Source of the DNA: Anaerolineae bacterium
Lineage (GTDB): Bacteria; Chloroflexota; Anaerolineae; JACIWR01
DNA: 12,735 nt
Direction: 5' to 3'
Assembly: GCA_021162125.1 (NCBI GenBank)
Contig: JAGGZG010000315.1
Location: 1-12,735 of the forward strand
The translations under genes and the position numbers were made by a program. Position 1 is the first letter of the stretch; every line of letters begins with the position of its first letter. Shown here piece after piece: positions 5,882-12,675 of the stretch. The notes under the pieces were generated by a model. That model worked only from the letters and a program-made list of their open reading frames with translations, was not told the origin of the DNA and did no database searches.

Positions 5882-7191
5882 GGCTCTTTCCCTTGCAAAT
5901 ACTTTTCGATCAGTTCCTCCGCCTCCAACGCAGCGTTGAAAGCGATGTCCGCGCTGCAAGCCGGTGCGGCCACCGTGTCGCCCACGAAGAACAGGCCACG
6001 GATGTGCGGGGAGGCGATGGGGTGCCGGTCGGGATATGCCTGGCCTACCCGCAGGTGCACACCGTCCACCAGGGGGATCACCAGCCGTCTCTCCCAGAGC
6101 ACGCGGTCGAAGAAACCGGGGAAGGTCTCGGCGATCCAGCGGCGCAGGCGCATTGTCTCTGCATCCACCACTGGTTTCTCAGTCACATCCCGTGCCGCGA
6201 CTGCGTTGAGAAAGCTGGCGAGCTGCATGCCTTCCGGAGCCAGGCTGGGGTCACGATTGGACGGGAAAGAACCCATCAGAAAGGCTCCGTCGAGGTTGAT
6301 CACCGAACCGTTGAGATCGGGCACAGGCTCTCGCAGGCCAAAATCGTAGGCGATGCAGGCCGTTGGCTCCAGGTTAGCAGCGTACTCCCAGAACTCGGCG
6401 GGCAGGGCCTCGTCGGGGACGAGGCGGAAGAGGTGTTGCACTGGTGGGGTGAAAACCACTGCTTGGGCGGTGATCTCCTCGCCGCCGGCCAGCACGCCGA
6501 CCGCGCGCCCCCTGTCCAGCAGGATGCGATCCACTTTGCAGCCCAGGCGTATCTCATTGGTTCTACAGATCACCCTCTCCAGCTTGTGGATAATCTGTCC
6601 CGTTCCGCCCAGCGGCTGCGCGGTCACAGCGGGGGCCTTGAGTGCACGTTGGACGAAGTAGATGACCTCGCCTGCCGAAGTGACCTCGATGTCCGGGGCA
6701 TAGATGGCGTAATTGAAGAGCTGGCACAGCTTGAGCACGATGGGGCTGCTCGTGGTGCGTCGCACAAAGTGGGCCCAGGTGACGGCGTACCAATCCTCGG
6801 GCCGGGCACGCAGCGCGCGCAGGAGTACAGCCACCAGGCGAAGACGGTCCGGCCAGGAGAGCATAGGCGTGGTCAGGTAACCACCCACGGAGTCGGGGCG
6901 GGGGTATAGCCGGCCATTGAACTGCACCAATGAGCGCTCGGCCTTGCCTTCCCCCGCCCACTCGATGCGCTCACCCAGGCGACGCAGCACCTCGGCCGCT
7001 GGCCCCGCGTCGCCAAAGCGATTGACGTGCAGGCCCCAATCCAGGATGAAGCCGTCGTGCTCGTCACTGCGCGCGCGACCGCCCAGCACTTTGCTCTGCT
7101 CGCACACCAGGACGCGGTGCCCACGGCGGGCCAGCAGAGCAGCGATGGCCAGCCCGCCGTAACCCGCGCCAATGACAACGACCTCGTACAT
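5878..7191 (-). CDS. FAD-dependent oxidoreductase, phytoene desaturase/CrtI-like
   Basis: A 437-residue flavoprotein of the amine oxidase/CrtI-like NAD(P)-binding Rossmann group. The N-terminus VVVIGAGYGGLAIAALLARR (GxGxxG at 8-13) with acidic Glu31 after the second strand binds the ADP part of FAD; VLGGRAR (35-41) is the typical second motif. The C-terminal GLFFVGDTVAAPACSADIAFNAALEAEE is the FAD-closing motif. Family members saturate or desaturate isoprenoids or oxidise other lipophilic substrates; the actual substrate cannot be told. No carotenoid genes are nearby, which argues against a plain carotenoid desaturase. It starts 14 nt after the aminotransferase gene, with GGAG close to the ATG, and overlaps the STAS gene by 4 nt. 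Confidence 0.85.
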   Translation of the reverse strand: MYEVVVIGAGYGGLAIAALLARRGHRVLVCEQSKVLGGRARSDEHDGFILDWGLHVNRFGDAGPAAEVLRRLGERIEWAGEGKAERSLVQFNGRLYPRPDSVGGYLTTPMLSWPDRLRLVAVLLRALRARPEDWYAVTWAHFVRRTTSSPIVLKLCQLFNYAIYAPDIEVTSAGEVIYFVQRALKAPAVTAQPLGGTGQIIHKLERVICRTNEIRLGCKVDRILLDRGRAVGVLAGGEEITAQAVVFTPPVQHLFRLVPDEALPAEFWEYAANLEPTACIAYDFGLREPVPDLNGSVINLDGAFLMGSFPSNRDPSLAPEGMQLASFLNAVAARDVTEKPVVDAETMRLRRWIAETFPGFFDRVLWERRLVIPLVDGVHLRVGQAYPDRHPIASPHIRGLFFVGDTVAAPACSADIAFNAALEAEELIEKYLQGKEP

Positions 7192-7205
7192 CTAGCTCCA
7201 TACCC

Positions 7206-8435
7206 CTATCCAAATTCGCGCATCATCACCTTGCCCAGTCGCTTGATCCCTTCCTCGATCATCTCCAGAGGAGCATTGGAGAAGTTCAGGCGCATACAGT
7301 GGAGACCGCTCCTATCACCTGCTGGGTAGAAAGCCGTGCCCGGCACAAAGGCTACTTTTTCTTCCTTGAGCGCAATCTGGAGCAGTTTCTCAGTATCCAC
7401 GTGTTTCGGCAAGATAACCCACAGGAACAAGCCACCCTGTGGCCGAGTCCAGGTCACCCCTGGCGGGAAATACTTTTCCATCGCGGCCAGCATCATGTCA
7501 CGGCGTTCATGATACATCTGGCGGATGTACTTGACGTGGCGCTTGAGGAGACCACGATTACAGATGTCGGCGGCGACGTATTGTACGAAAGTGCCACTGT
7601 GCAGGTCTGCGCCCTGTTTGGCCTGGACGAACTTGAGGATCACCCGCTCCGGGGCGACGATCCAGCCCAGGCGAATACCGGGAGCCAGAGTCTTGGAAAA
7701 GGTGCTCAGGTAGATCGTGTTTTCTTTGTGCAAAGCGATGATGGGGATGATGTCCTCCCCTTCGTAACGCAGCTCGCCGTAGGGATCATCCTCGACGATG
7801 AACACCCCGTACTTGGCGGCTATTTCAATCAACTGGTGACGGCGTTCCAGGGAAAGGGTTACCCCCGCCGGGTTGTGGAAATTGGGCAGGACGTAAATGA
7901 GCTTGACCTTCTCCCGTTTCAGAATGTCCTCGAGCTTATCTACCTGCATTCCCTCATCGTCCAGGGGCACGGTGAAGTAGCGCGGCCCGTACATGTTCCA
8001 TGCCTGAAGCGCGCCCAGGTAGGTCGGCCGGCCGGTGACCACCGCATCACCCTCGTTAATAAACACCTTGCCGACCAGATCCAGTGCCTGTTGAGAGCCA
8101 CTGGTCATCAGAATATTGCCCAGCACAGCCGGGATGCCATACTTCTGCATGGACTCGGCCAGGTACTCCTTGAGCGGGGGATAACCCTCAGTAGGGCTAT
8201 ACTGGAGTGCCTTAGGCCCCATTTCTTTCAGGATGTAGTTGCAGGCTTCGCGCACCTCGCGGATGGGAAAAGCTTCCGGCGCGGGCATCCCGCCGGCAAA
8301 GGAGATAACGTCCGGCTGTTGGGTGTACTTGAGCAGTTCGCGGATGATGGAACTGGTCATCCGCTGAGCGCGATGAGAGTAAGCCTGGTCCCAATCGGTG
8401 GTCCACTGACCATCCAGTGCACTGTTTTTCGACAT
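7206..8435 (-). CDS. PLP-dependent class I/II aminotransferase (LysN/2-aminoadipate transaminase-like)
   Basis: A 409-residue fold-type I PLP enzyme. ISFAGGMPAPEAFP (44-57) is the typical N-terminal segment of the LysN/ARO8-like group. TSGSQQALDL (111-120) binds the cofactor phosphate, PNFHNPAG (184-191) contains the Asn-Pro pair, VEDDPYGELRY (214-224) contacts the pyridine ring, and STFSKTLAPGIRLGW (244-258) has the Schiff-base Lys248. An Arg in CMRLNFSN near the C-terminus should bind the substrate carboxylate. It should transfer amino groups between amino acids and 2-oxo acids; broad specificity including 2-aminoadipate, branched-chain or aromatic amino acids is usual. Shine-Dalgarno AAGGAGG (8450-8444) lies 8 nt before the ATG. 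It starts 19 nt after the CoA-transferase beta gene, so its 2-oxo product could feed CoA-ester metabolism; that link is inference. Confidence 0.9.
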   Translation of the reverse strand: MSKNSALDGQWTTDWDQAYSHRAQRMTSSIIRELLKYTQQPDVISFAGGMPAPEAFPIREVREACNYILKEMGPKALQYSPTEGYPPLKEYLAESMQKYGIPAVLGNILMTSGSQQALDLVGKVFINEGDAVVTGRPTYLGALQAWNMYGPRYFTVPLDDEGMQVDKLEDILKREKVKLIYVLPNFHNPAGVTLSLERRHQLIEIAAKYGVFIVEDDPYGELRYEGEDIIPIIALHKENTIYLSTFSKTLAPGIRLGWIVAPERVILKFVQAKQGADLHSGTFVQYVAADICNRGLLKRHVKYIRQMYHERRDMMLAAMEKYFPPGVTWTRPQGGLFLWVILPKHVDTEKLLQIALKEEKVAFVPGTAFYPAGDRSGLHCMRLNFSNAPLEMIEEGIKRLGKVMMREFG

Positions 8436-8454
8436 AGCAAAAACCTCCTTGTCT

Positions 8455-9309
8455 CTACTGTCGTTTGATATTCACGGTACGAGCGTCCTGCTCGCGCTCG
8501 ATTATCTCGTGGAGTTTAGCCCGTCGCCGCGCCCCGCTGAGACGTTCCAGATCGCGGATGCCCAGTGGGTCGATCACTTCGCGTAGCAAGCGCACTTCTT
8601 CAGCGGTGGGCGGTGGGGTTTCCTGCAGATCCGGAGCGATCTCCAGGCGGAAGCCCGTTTTGGCCTGGATGCGTTCCACGGTCACGCCCGGGTGTACGCT
8701 GGTCAGGTGCATCCGGCCAGGGGCAAAGTCGAACTGGCCCAGGTCGCTGATCAGATAAGTCGGGCCGGGGGCCGGGTGTTCGGGCGGGCCAGCGCCTACG
8801 CCCAGCCCGCTGACCAGGTCTACTTGCTCTACAAAAGTCACCCGGCTGTGACGGGGCACGTAGAAACACACGTGCTCCTCGTAAACGGTCACGTCGGCGA
8901 TGCCCCCGCAGCCGGGTAACCGCAGCCGGGGCTTGTGGTAATCGCCGAAGACGATGTTGCCGGTGTTGCCCCGGGCGTCCATTTGCGCCGGGCGGAAGAA
9001 TTCCTTGGGCTGATAGGTGGGTAATAGCTCGCACACAGCCTGGGCGAAGTCGAAACGTCCCAGGGCTTTACCCAGCCACAGCGCCTCCACGTGAGCGATG
9101 GACAGCGGTCCCCAATCGCGGCAGAATGTCTGCCCGATGGCCGAGGCGAAGGCGATGTGGGGCGCGTGGGTGAGCCGGGCCAGCATGTAGCCGGCCAGCA
9201 CCAGGGGTGTGGCGATTCCTTGTACTACTAGTTCGCCGTCCTCGATCTGGCGGGCGATACACACGCAGATCAGTTCGTCAATTGTGTAGTCGGTTGCCGG
9301 TTGGCTCAT
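8455..9309 (-). CDS. CoA-transferase family protein, beta subunit (GctB/IpdB-like)
   Basis: A 284-residue class I CoA-transferase-fold beta subunit. The N-terminus TIDELICVCIARQIEDGELVVQGIATPLVLAGYMLARLTHAP is typical. KPRLRLPGCGGIADV (126-140) matches the glycine-rich loop of the family, and later VTFVEQVDLVSGLG and VHPGVTVERIQAKTGF follow. Normal class I transferases carry a catalytic Glu soon after the ThaP segment; here the stretch reads IAFASAIGQTF (52-62) with no Glu. Such loss is known in IpdB-type members, which act as acyl-CoA hydrolases or ring-opening enzymes, so this protein may not be a transferase. The start overlaps the alpha gene by 32 nt. The substrate is unknown. Confidence 0.85.
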   Translation of the reverse strand: MSQPATDYTIDELICVCIARQIEDGELVVQGIATPLVLAGYMLARLTHAPHIAFASAIGQTFCRDWGPLSIAHVEALWLGKALGRFDFAQAVCELLPTYQPKEFFRPAQMDARGNTGNIVFGDYHKPRLRLPGCGGIADVTVYEEHVCFYVPRHSRVTFVEQVDLVSGLGVGAGPPEHPAPGPTYLISDLGQFDFAPGRMHLTSVHPGVTVERIQAKTGFRLEIAPDLQETPPPTAEEVRLLREVIDPLGIRDLERLSGARRRAKLHEIIEREQDARTVNIKRQ

Positions 9310-10150
9310 GATTTTTCACCGCGAACATAGTAGGTCGGGCCCGTGGCCCGACACTGGTGAGGAAGTCGTCCAGGTAGGCATCGAATTCACCGCTGGCGCA
9401 GGCCTCCACGTAACGGAGTATCTCGGCGCCATCCAGTGGGTAATCGGGCCAGCAGGAGGTGGGTGCTGCCCCGTGCGGAACCTCGACCACGGCGTCCACT
9501 GCCAGGCCGATGATGTCCAGCGGCTCGTCCAGTTTCTCGACCACGCGCTCGGCGGTGATGATCACCGTATCGGCAGCCATCGCTAACTGGCAGTCCACCG
9601 CCAGGTTGCCGTGCAGCACGGCATCGCCGACCCGACTCGCCAGGGGAGCGTGGATCACGGCCACGTCGGGCTTGATGGCCGGGAAAGCGACGTACCGGCG
9701 GCCGGAGTAGGGGTCTGCGACCAGTTTCACATCGGGGCGGATGCGCAGCAGGTCGGTGCCAATCCATCCCTGGCCGGGCATGAAGCCCACCCCGGCCAGC
9801 GTGGCCCGCAGTCCGAAGGCGATGCTGGCCTCGGTCTCCTCGACGATCTCGATCTCCCCTCGCTCGGCCCGCTGGCTGTACATCGGGGCCAGGCCGAATA
9901 TCTCCAGGCCGAAGTAGCAGGTACGCACCTGCCGCACCAGCCCCGCACCGACGAGCAGGTCACTCTCATAGCCCGCGGTGAAGGCCAGCAGGGTCAGATC
10001 GCCCGTACCCCGGCGGATTAGCTCGCGCACGAAGGCCACCGGACGGCGGTAAAGGGTCATCCCGCCCAGGGCCAGCGTGTCTCCAGGGCGGACTAATTGG
10101 GCCGCTGCGGTCAGTGTGGTCTGTTTGTCTAGTAGTTGGGTTTTGTCCAT
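9278..10150 (-). CDS. CoA-transferase family protein, alpha subunit (GctA/IpdA-like)
   Basis: A 290-residue alpha subunit from ATG 10150; a GTG at 10165 would add five residues, and neither start has a strong ribosome-binding site. LVRPGDTLALGGMTLYRRPVAFVREL (19-44) is the family's N-terminal glycine loop; GDLTLLAF, GEIEIVEETEASIAFGLRATLAG and VGFMPGQGWIGTDLL follow. An acidic cluster (Glu104, Glu105, Glu107) lies where IpdA-type enzymes also have acidic residues. With the beta subunit it should form the enzyme acting on an acyl-CoA. The last part (SVGPRARPTMFAVKNHEPTG) does not look like the family and is partly translated from palindrome 4, then runs into the beta gene. The gene begins 49 nt after the DUF4276 gene. 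Confidence 0.85.
   Translation of the reverse strand: MDKTQLLDKQTTLTAAAQLVRPGDTLALGGMTLYRRPVAFVRELIRRGTGDLTLLAFTAGYESDLLVGAGLVRQVRTCYFGLEIFGLAPMYSQRAERGEIEIVEETEASIAFGLRATLAGVGFMPGQGWIGTDLLRIRPDVKLVADPYSGRRYVAFPAIKPDVAVIHAPLASRVGDAVLHGNLAVDCQLAMAADTVIITAERVVEKLDEPLDIIGLAVDAVVEVPHGAAPTSCWPDYPLDGAEILRYVEACASGEFDAYLDDFLTSVGPRARPTMFAVKNHEPTGNRLHN
9334..9352. repeat. 8-bp palindrome in the 3' end of the alpha subunit gene (palindrome 4)
   Basis: GTCGGGCC (9334-9341) and GGCCCGAC (9345-9352) are exact reverse complements around a CGT loop, and the arm junction contains the smaller palindrome CGGGCCCG. It lies in the last 25 codons of the alpha subunit frame, just before the beta start. Its shape resembles palindromes 1-3. 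Confidence 0.6.
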
Positions 10151-10199
10151 GCGCGTCTCTGCCACAAGGGGAGATGGAGACCATCGCCCCCTTCGTCAA

Positions 10200-10838
10200 T
10201 CATGCTCGCCGTGCAAACTCCAGCATTTCGTCCATCATCTGACGAAAATGGGGACACCTATCGTAGACCAGAGATGGATCAAGCCTGGGAAAACGGTTTC
10301 GACTCTCGGTGACTTTCTTGTACTGGCGGCCTCGATTTCTCCGCCACAGTCTATTCAATAGTTGGGCGGGTGGTTCCTCGAAGTCAATCCTTTCCGGGTG
10401 GTTGGTATCATAGCTCGACAGTGCTGAAGCAATGTCAGGTGGGAAGATCCGGGGATCGCTCAACAGCCATGCCTCGGTTTCGTGCACGGCAAAGTGCTGG
10501 CGAAAGTGGGGCCGATAAGGCTCGGCGATCAGGTTCATAATCTGCCTGCGAGCGAGCTCTATTTTGGTGTCCCGATCTGCATGGCGGGGAAAGTTGCCAG
10601 TAATTTGGGGCGGCAGACCATACAGGTCGAGCAAACCGAAGACAGCAAGCGTGCCCTCACTTTCAAGGTGCCACTGTGTTTTTGTAGCGATGTTGTCAAG
10701 ATAATCGCCGCTGCCGTGGAAGCGGACAGCTTGAATTCCGATTGGCTGTGGAAGTCGGGGGTCAAGCCAGCGTTTCAGGAAATCGCGGAGGACTTTCTCT
10801 TTCTCCGTGAAACCCTCGACCATGAGTACAATCCTCAT
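10200..10838 (-). CDS. DUF4276 family protein, putative TOPRIM-like effector
   Basis: A 212-residue protein recognised as DUF4276 by MRIVLMVEGFTEKEKVLRDFL (1-21), the FGLLDLYGLP segment (67-76) and HETEAWLLSDP (119-129). The VEGxTE start and following Asp resemble the acidic metal-binding pattern of TOPRIM nuclease domains (Glu8 and Asp71 would be key), but this relation is a family-level inference. An Arg/Lys-rich C-terminal half (NRLWRRNRGRQYKK, 162-175) could contact nucleic acid. The frame is open to 10898, but ATG 10838 is chosen: it overlaps the ATPase stop by 4 nt (ATGA) and starts at the family N-terminus. Coupling means it works with the ATPase, probably as a two-part anti-phage or DNA-processing system. 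Its sampled GC is near 50%, below its neighbours. Confidence 0.8.
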   Translation of the reverse strand: MRIVLMVEGFTEKEKVLRDFLKRWLDPRLPQPIGIQAVRFHGSGDYLDNIATKTQWHLESEGTLAVFGLLDLYGLPPQITGNFPRHADRDTKIELARRQIMNLIAEPYRPHFRQHFAVHETEAWLLSDPRIFPPDIASALSSYDTNHPERIDFEEPPAQLLNRLWRRNRGRQYKKVTESRNRFPRLDPSLVYDRCPHFRQMMDEMLEFARRA

Positions 10839-12022
10839 CCCAGGCCCTCCAGCTCCCCTGACAGCCACAATTCTCCTAAGCGGTAGCGTTCCAGCCAACG
10901 GGATAGTTTCTCACCAGATACACGTCGTAGTTCCGTTTTGCCGTCACGCCATTCCACGATGGTTGTTGCCTCCGGCGTCTCACTGAAGGCACTGAGAAAC
11001 TCGGGTGAGTGGGTGGTCATAATAACCTGGGTGCGTGTGGCGGCTTCTACGGCGAACTCGGCCACGATGGGCAACATGCTGGGATGTAGTCCCAACTCCG
11101 GCTCGTCAATGGCGATCAGCGGCGGTGGGTCGGGGCTGGCCAGCACAGTGATCAAGAACAGAAAGCGCAGTGCTCCATCCGAGAGATCGGCGGCCGACTG
11201 TGTACGCTTCAGAGAGCGCCAACGTACTCGCAACTGAATACGACCATCCTCGGCGGGCGGGAAAGTCAGTTCCTCGAATTCGGGGCCAAAGGCAGCGCGC
11301 ATAGCATCGTTGATTTCGCCCTTAAAAGTGCGATCACTGCTGTAAAAGGTGTGCAAGACGGGGACAAGATTCTGCCCGTCCGGGTCAACCCTGCGTTCCA
11401 GACGGGTAACTGCGGCACGGCGCATTTCGGATTGAACATCCACACGCACATCGTGGTAGACACGCCAGTCAGAGAGGGTTTGCCGGAAACGCGCAACTGT
11501 CGAATGTGCAAAGGGAGCTGCTACTTGCGAGAGTAAAGTTTCCTCGGCGCTGACCTGGTCAGATTCAATATCACGAGTTGGGCCGCTCAGCCCTACATCT
11601 CGAATCCAGGCTCGGCGTGGCGTTCGTTCCAACACACTGATTTGCTCTCCCTCTCCGGGGACATCATCCGTGTAAGTGACCGATAGTTTTTCCGAAGCGA
11701 TCTCATAGGCACTCCCACCCCGCCCGATCTGGTCAAGTTGCAACTCGTATTCAAACAATTCCTCCCGCTCTTCGGAACTGACCCTGAGCTGCCAGGAAAT
11801 TTCCTCGACTCGTCCATCCCACAGGATGGGCACCATACCCCCTTCGCGGCGGATGCTCTTCGCCAGTCTACCGTTGGCACTATTCACCAGGAGCATCAAC
11901 GCACGCAGGATATTGGACTTTCCAGAGCCGTTGATACCGATCAGCACGTTAAGCGGGCCGGGTTCCCACGTCACGTCGGCCAGAGACCGATATCCCCGGA
12001 TGCGTAGATGTTCAACACCCAT
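10835..12022 (-). CDS. AAA_21-type ABC/SMC-like ATPase, partner of DUF4276
   Basis: A 395-residue ATPase of the OLD/RecF-like ABC group. Residues 1-50 hold the RecF-like start VEHLRIRGYRSL and Walker A GINGSGKS (29-36). A variable middle region (about 60-265) lacks a long coiled coil. The ABC signature is LSDGA (280-284), Walker B is LIAIDEPELGLHP (302-314; Asp306, Glu307), and the switch histidine is His338 in TTHSPEFL. All catalytic motifs are intact. No TOPRIM domain is fused at the C-terminus; the separate DUF4276 gene overlapping by 4 nt probably supplies that part. Such ATPases sense or clamp DNA or foreign proteins in defence systems (for example AriA of PARIS). It starts 11 nt after the HAD gene; AAGGGA (12036-12031) lies 8 nt upstream of the ATG. 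Confidence 0.88.
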   Translation of the reverse strand: MGVEHLRIRGYRSLADVTWEPGPLNVLIGINGSGKSNILRALMLLVNSANGRLAKSIRREGGMVPILWDGRVEEISWQLRVSSEEREELFEYELQLDQIGRGGSAYEIASEKLSVTYTDDVPGEGEQISVLERTPRRAWIRDVGLSGPTRDIESDQVSAEETLLSQVAAPFAHSTVARFRQTLSDWRVYHDVRVDVQSEMRRAAVTRLERRVDPDGQNLVPVLHTFYSSDRTFKGEINDAMRAAFGPEFEELTFPPAEDGRIQLRVRWRSLKRTQSAADLSDGALRFLFLITVLASPDPPPLIAIDEPELGLHPSMLPIVAEFAVEAATRTQVIMTTHSPEFLSAFSETPEATTIVEWRDGKTELRRVSGEKLSRWLERYRLGELWLSGELEGLG

Positions 12023-12033
12023 AATTTTTTCCC

Positions 12034-12675
12034 TTACGTTCCTAGCTTTTTCACCACGCTGCCCACCTGGGCCACTTCCTCGATCACGAAGTCCACGCCA
12101 TCTTCCAGATGACCATCGCCCACCAGCACGGTGGTCATCCCCAGCTCACGGGCGGGTCGCAGGTTGCGGGCGCTATCGTCCACCAGCAGACACGCCTGTG
12201 GACGAGCGCCCAACAGAGTCAGCAATCGTTGATAGGCGGTGGGGTGCGGCTTGCTGCGATAGTCCATGTCGCGGATGTCCACTATGCGCGTGAAGTGCCG
12301 CTCGATGTCCATCGTCTGCAACACTCGGCCGGCATGTTCCCTGCTGGCATTGGTGAAAATCACCTTCTCAGCCAGAATCTCGCTCAACGCTGCATCCAGC
12401 CGGGGCGCAGGAGATAGCAGGTCCGCCAGCGGCACCTGGTGAACGTATGCCAGGTAGTCCTCGGGATCAATGTGGTGATGGGTTATCAGGCCGCGCATCG
12501 TCGTCCCGTAGCGGGTCAGGTACTCCCGGCGCAGGCGCACGGCCACTTCTTCGTCCAAACCCAGTCGCTCCACCATGTAGCGGTGAATGCGATCACCGAT
12601 GGCCTGCATCACGCCGGCGCTGCGCGGGTAGATGGTATCGTCCAAATCGAAGATAATGAACTCCAAACCTTTCAC
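12034..12675 (-). CDS. HAD-superfamily hydrolase, pyrimidine 5'-nucleotidase-like
   Basis: A 213-residue HAD phosphatase with all four motifs: FDLDDTIY (9-16; nucleophile Asp10 and acid/base Asp12), FTNAS (107-111), Lys142 in SKPHP, and VDDSARN (165-171; Asp166/167). A helical cap (about 16-95) makes it subfamily I. The opening FIIFDLDDTIYP and the VDIRDMDYRSKPHP stretch resemble the SDT1/pyrimidine 5'-nucleotidase group, which dephosphorylates nucleoside monophosphates; a phosphoglycolate-like substrate is also possible. It starts with GTG at 12675, overlapping the thiolase stop by 4 nt (GTGA), so the two are translationally coupled. No recognisable ribosome-binding site apart from sequence in the thiolase end. 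Confidence 0.88.
   Translation of the reverse strand: MKGLEFIIFDLDDTIYPRSAGVMQAIGDRIHRYMVERLGLDEEVAVRLRREYLTRYGTTMRGLITHHHIDPEDYLAYVHQVPLADLLSPAPRLDAALSEILAEKVIFTNASREHAGRVLQTMDIERHFTRIVDIRDMDYRSKPHPTAYQRLLTLLGARPQACLLVDDSARNLRPARELGMTTVLVGDGHLEDGVDFVIEEVAQVGSVVKKLGT

Noticed and set aside
5893..6909. Long plus-strand open frame (338 codons) opposite the FAD oxidoreductase
   Set aside because: Same reason: the minus strand has the intact flavoprotein, and the plus frame shows no family features.
7299..8468. Long plus-strand open frame (389 codons) opposite the aminotransferase
   Set aside because: The opposite strand encodes a complete PLP enzyme with all motifs; the plus frame has no recognisable domain and is a GC-driven shadow.
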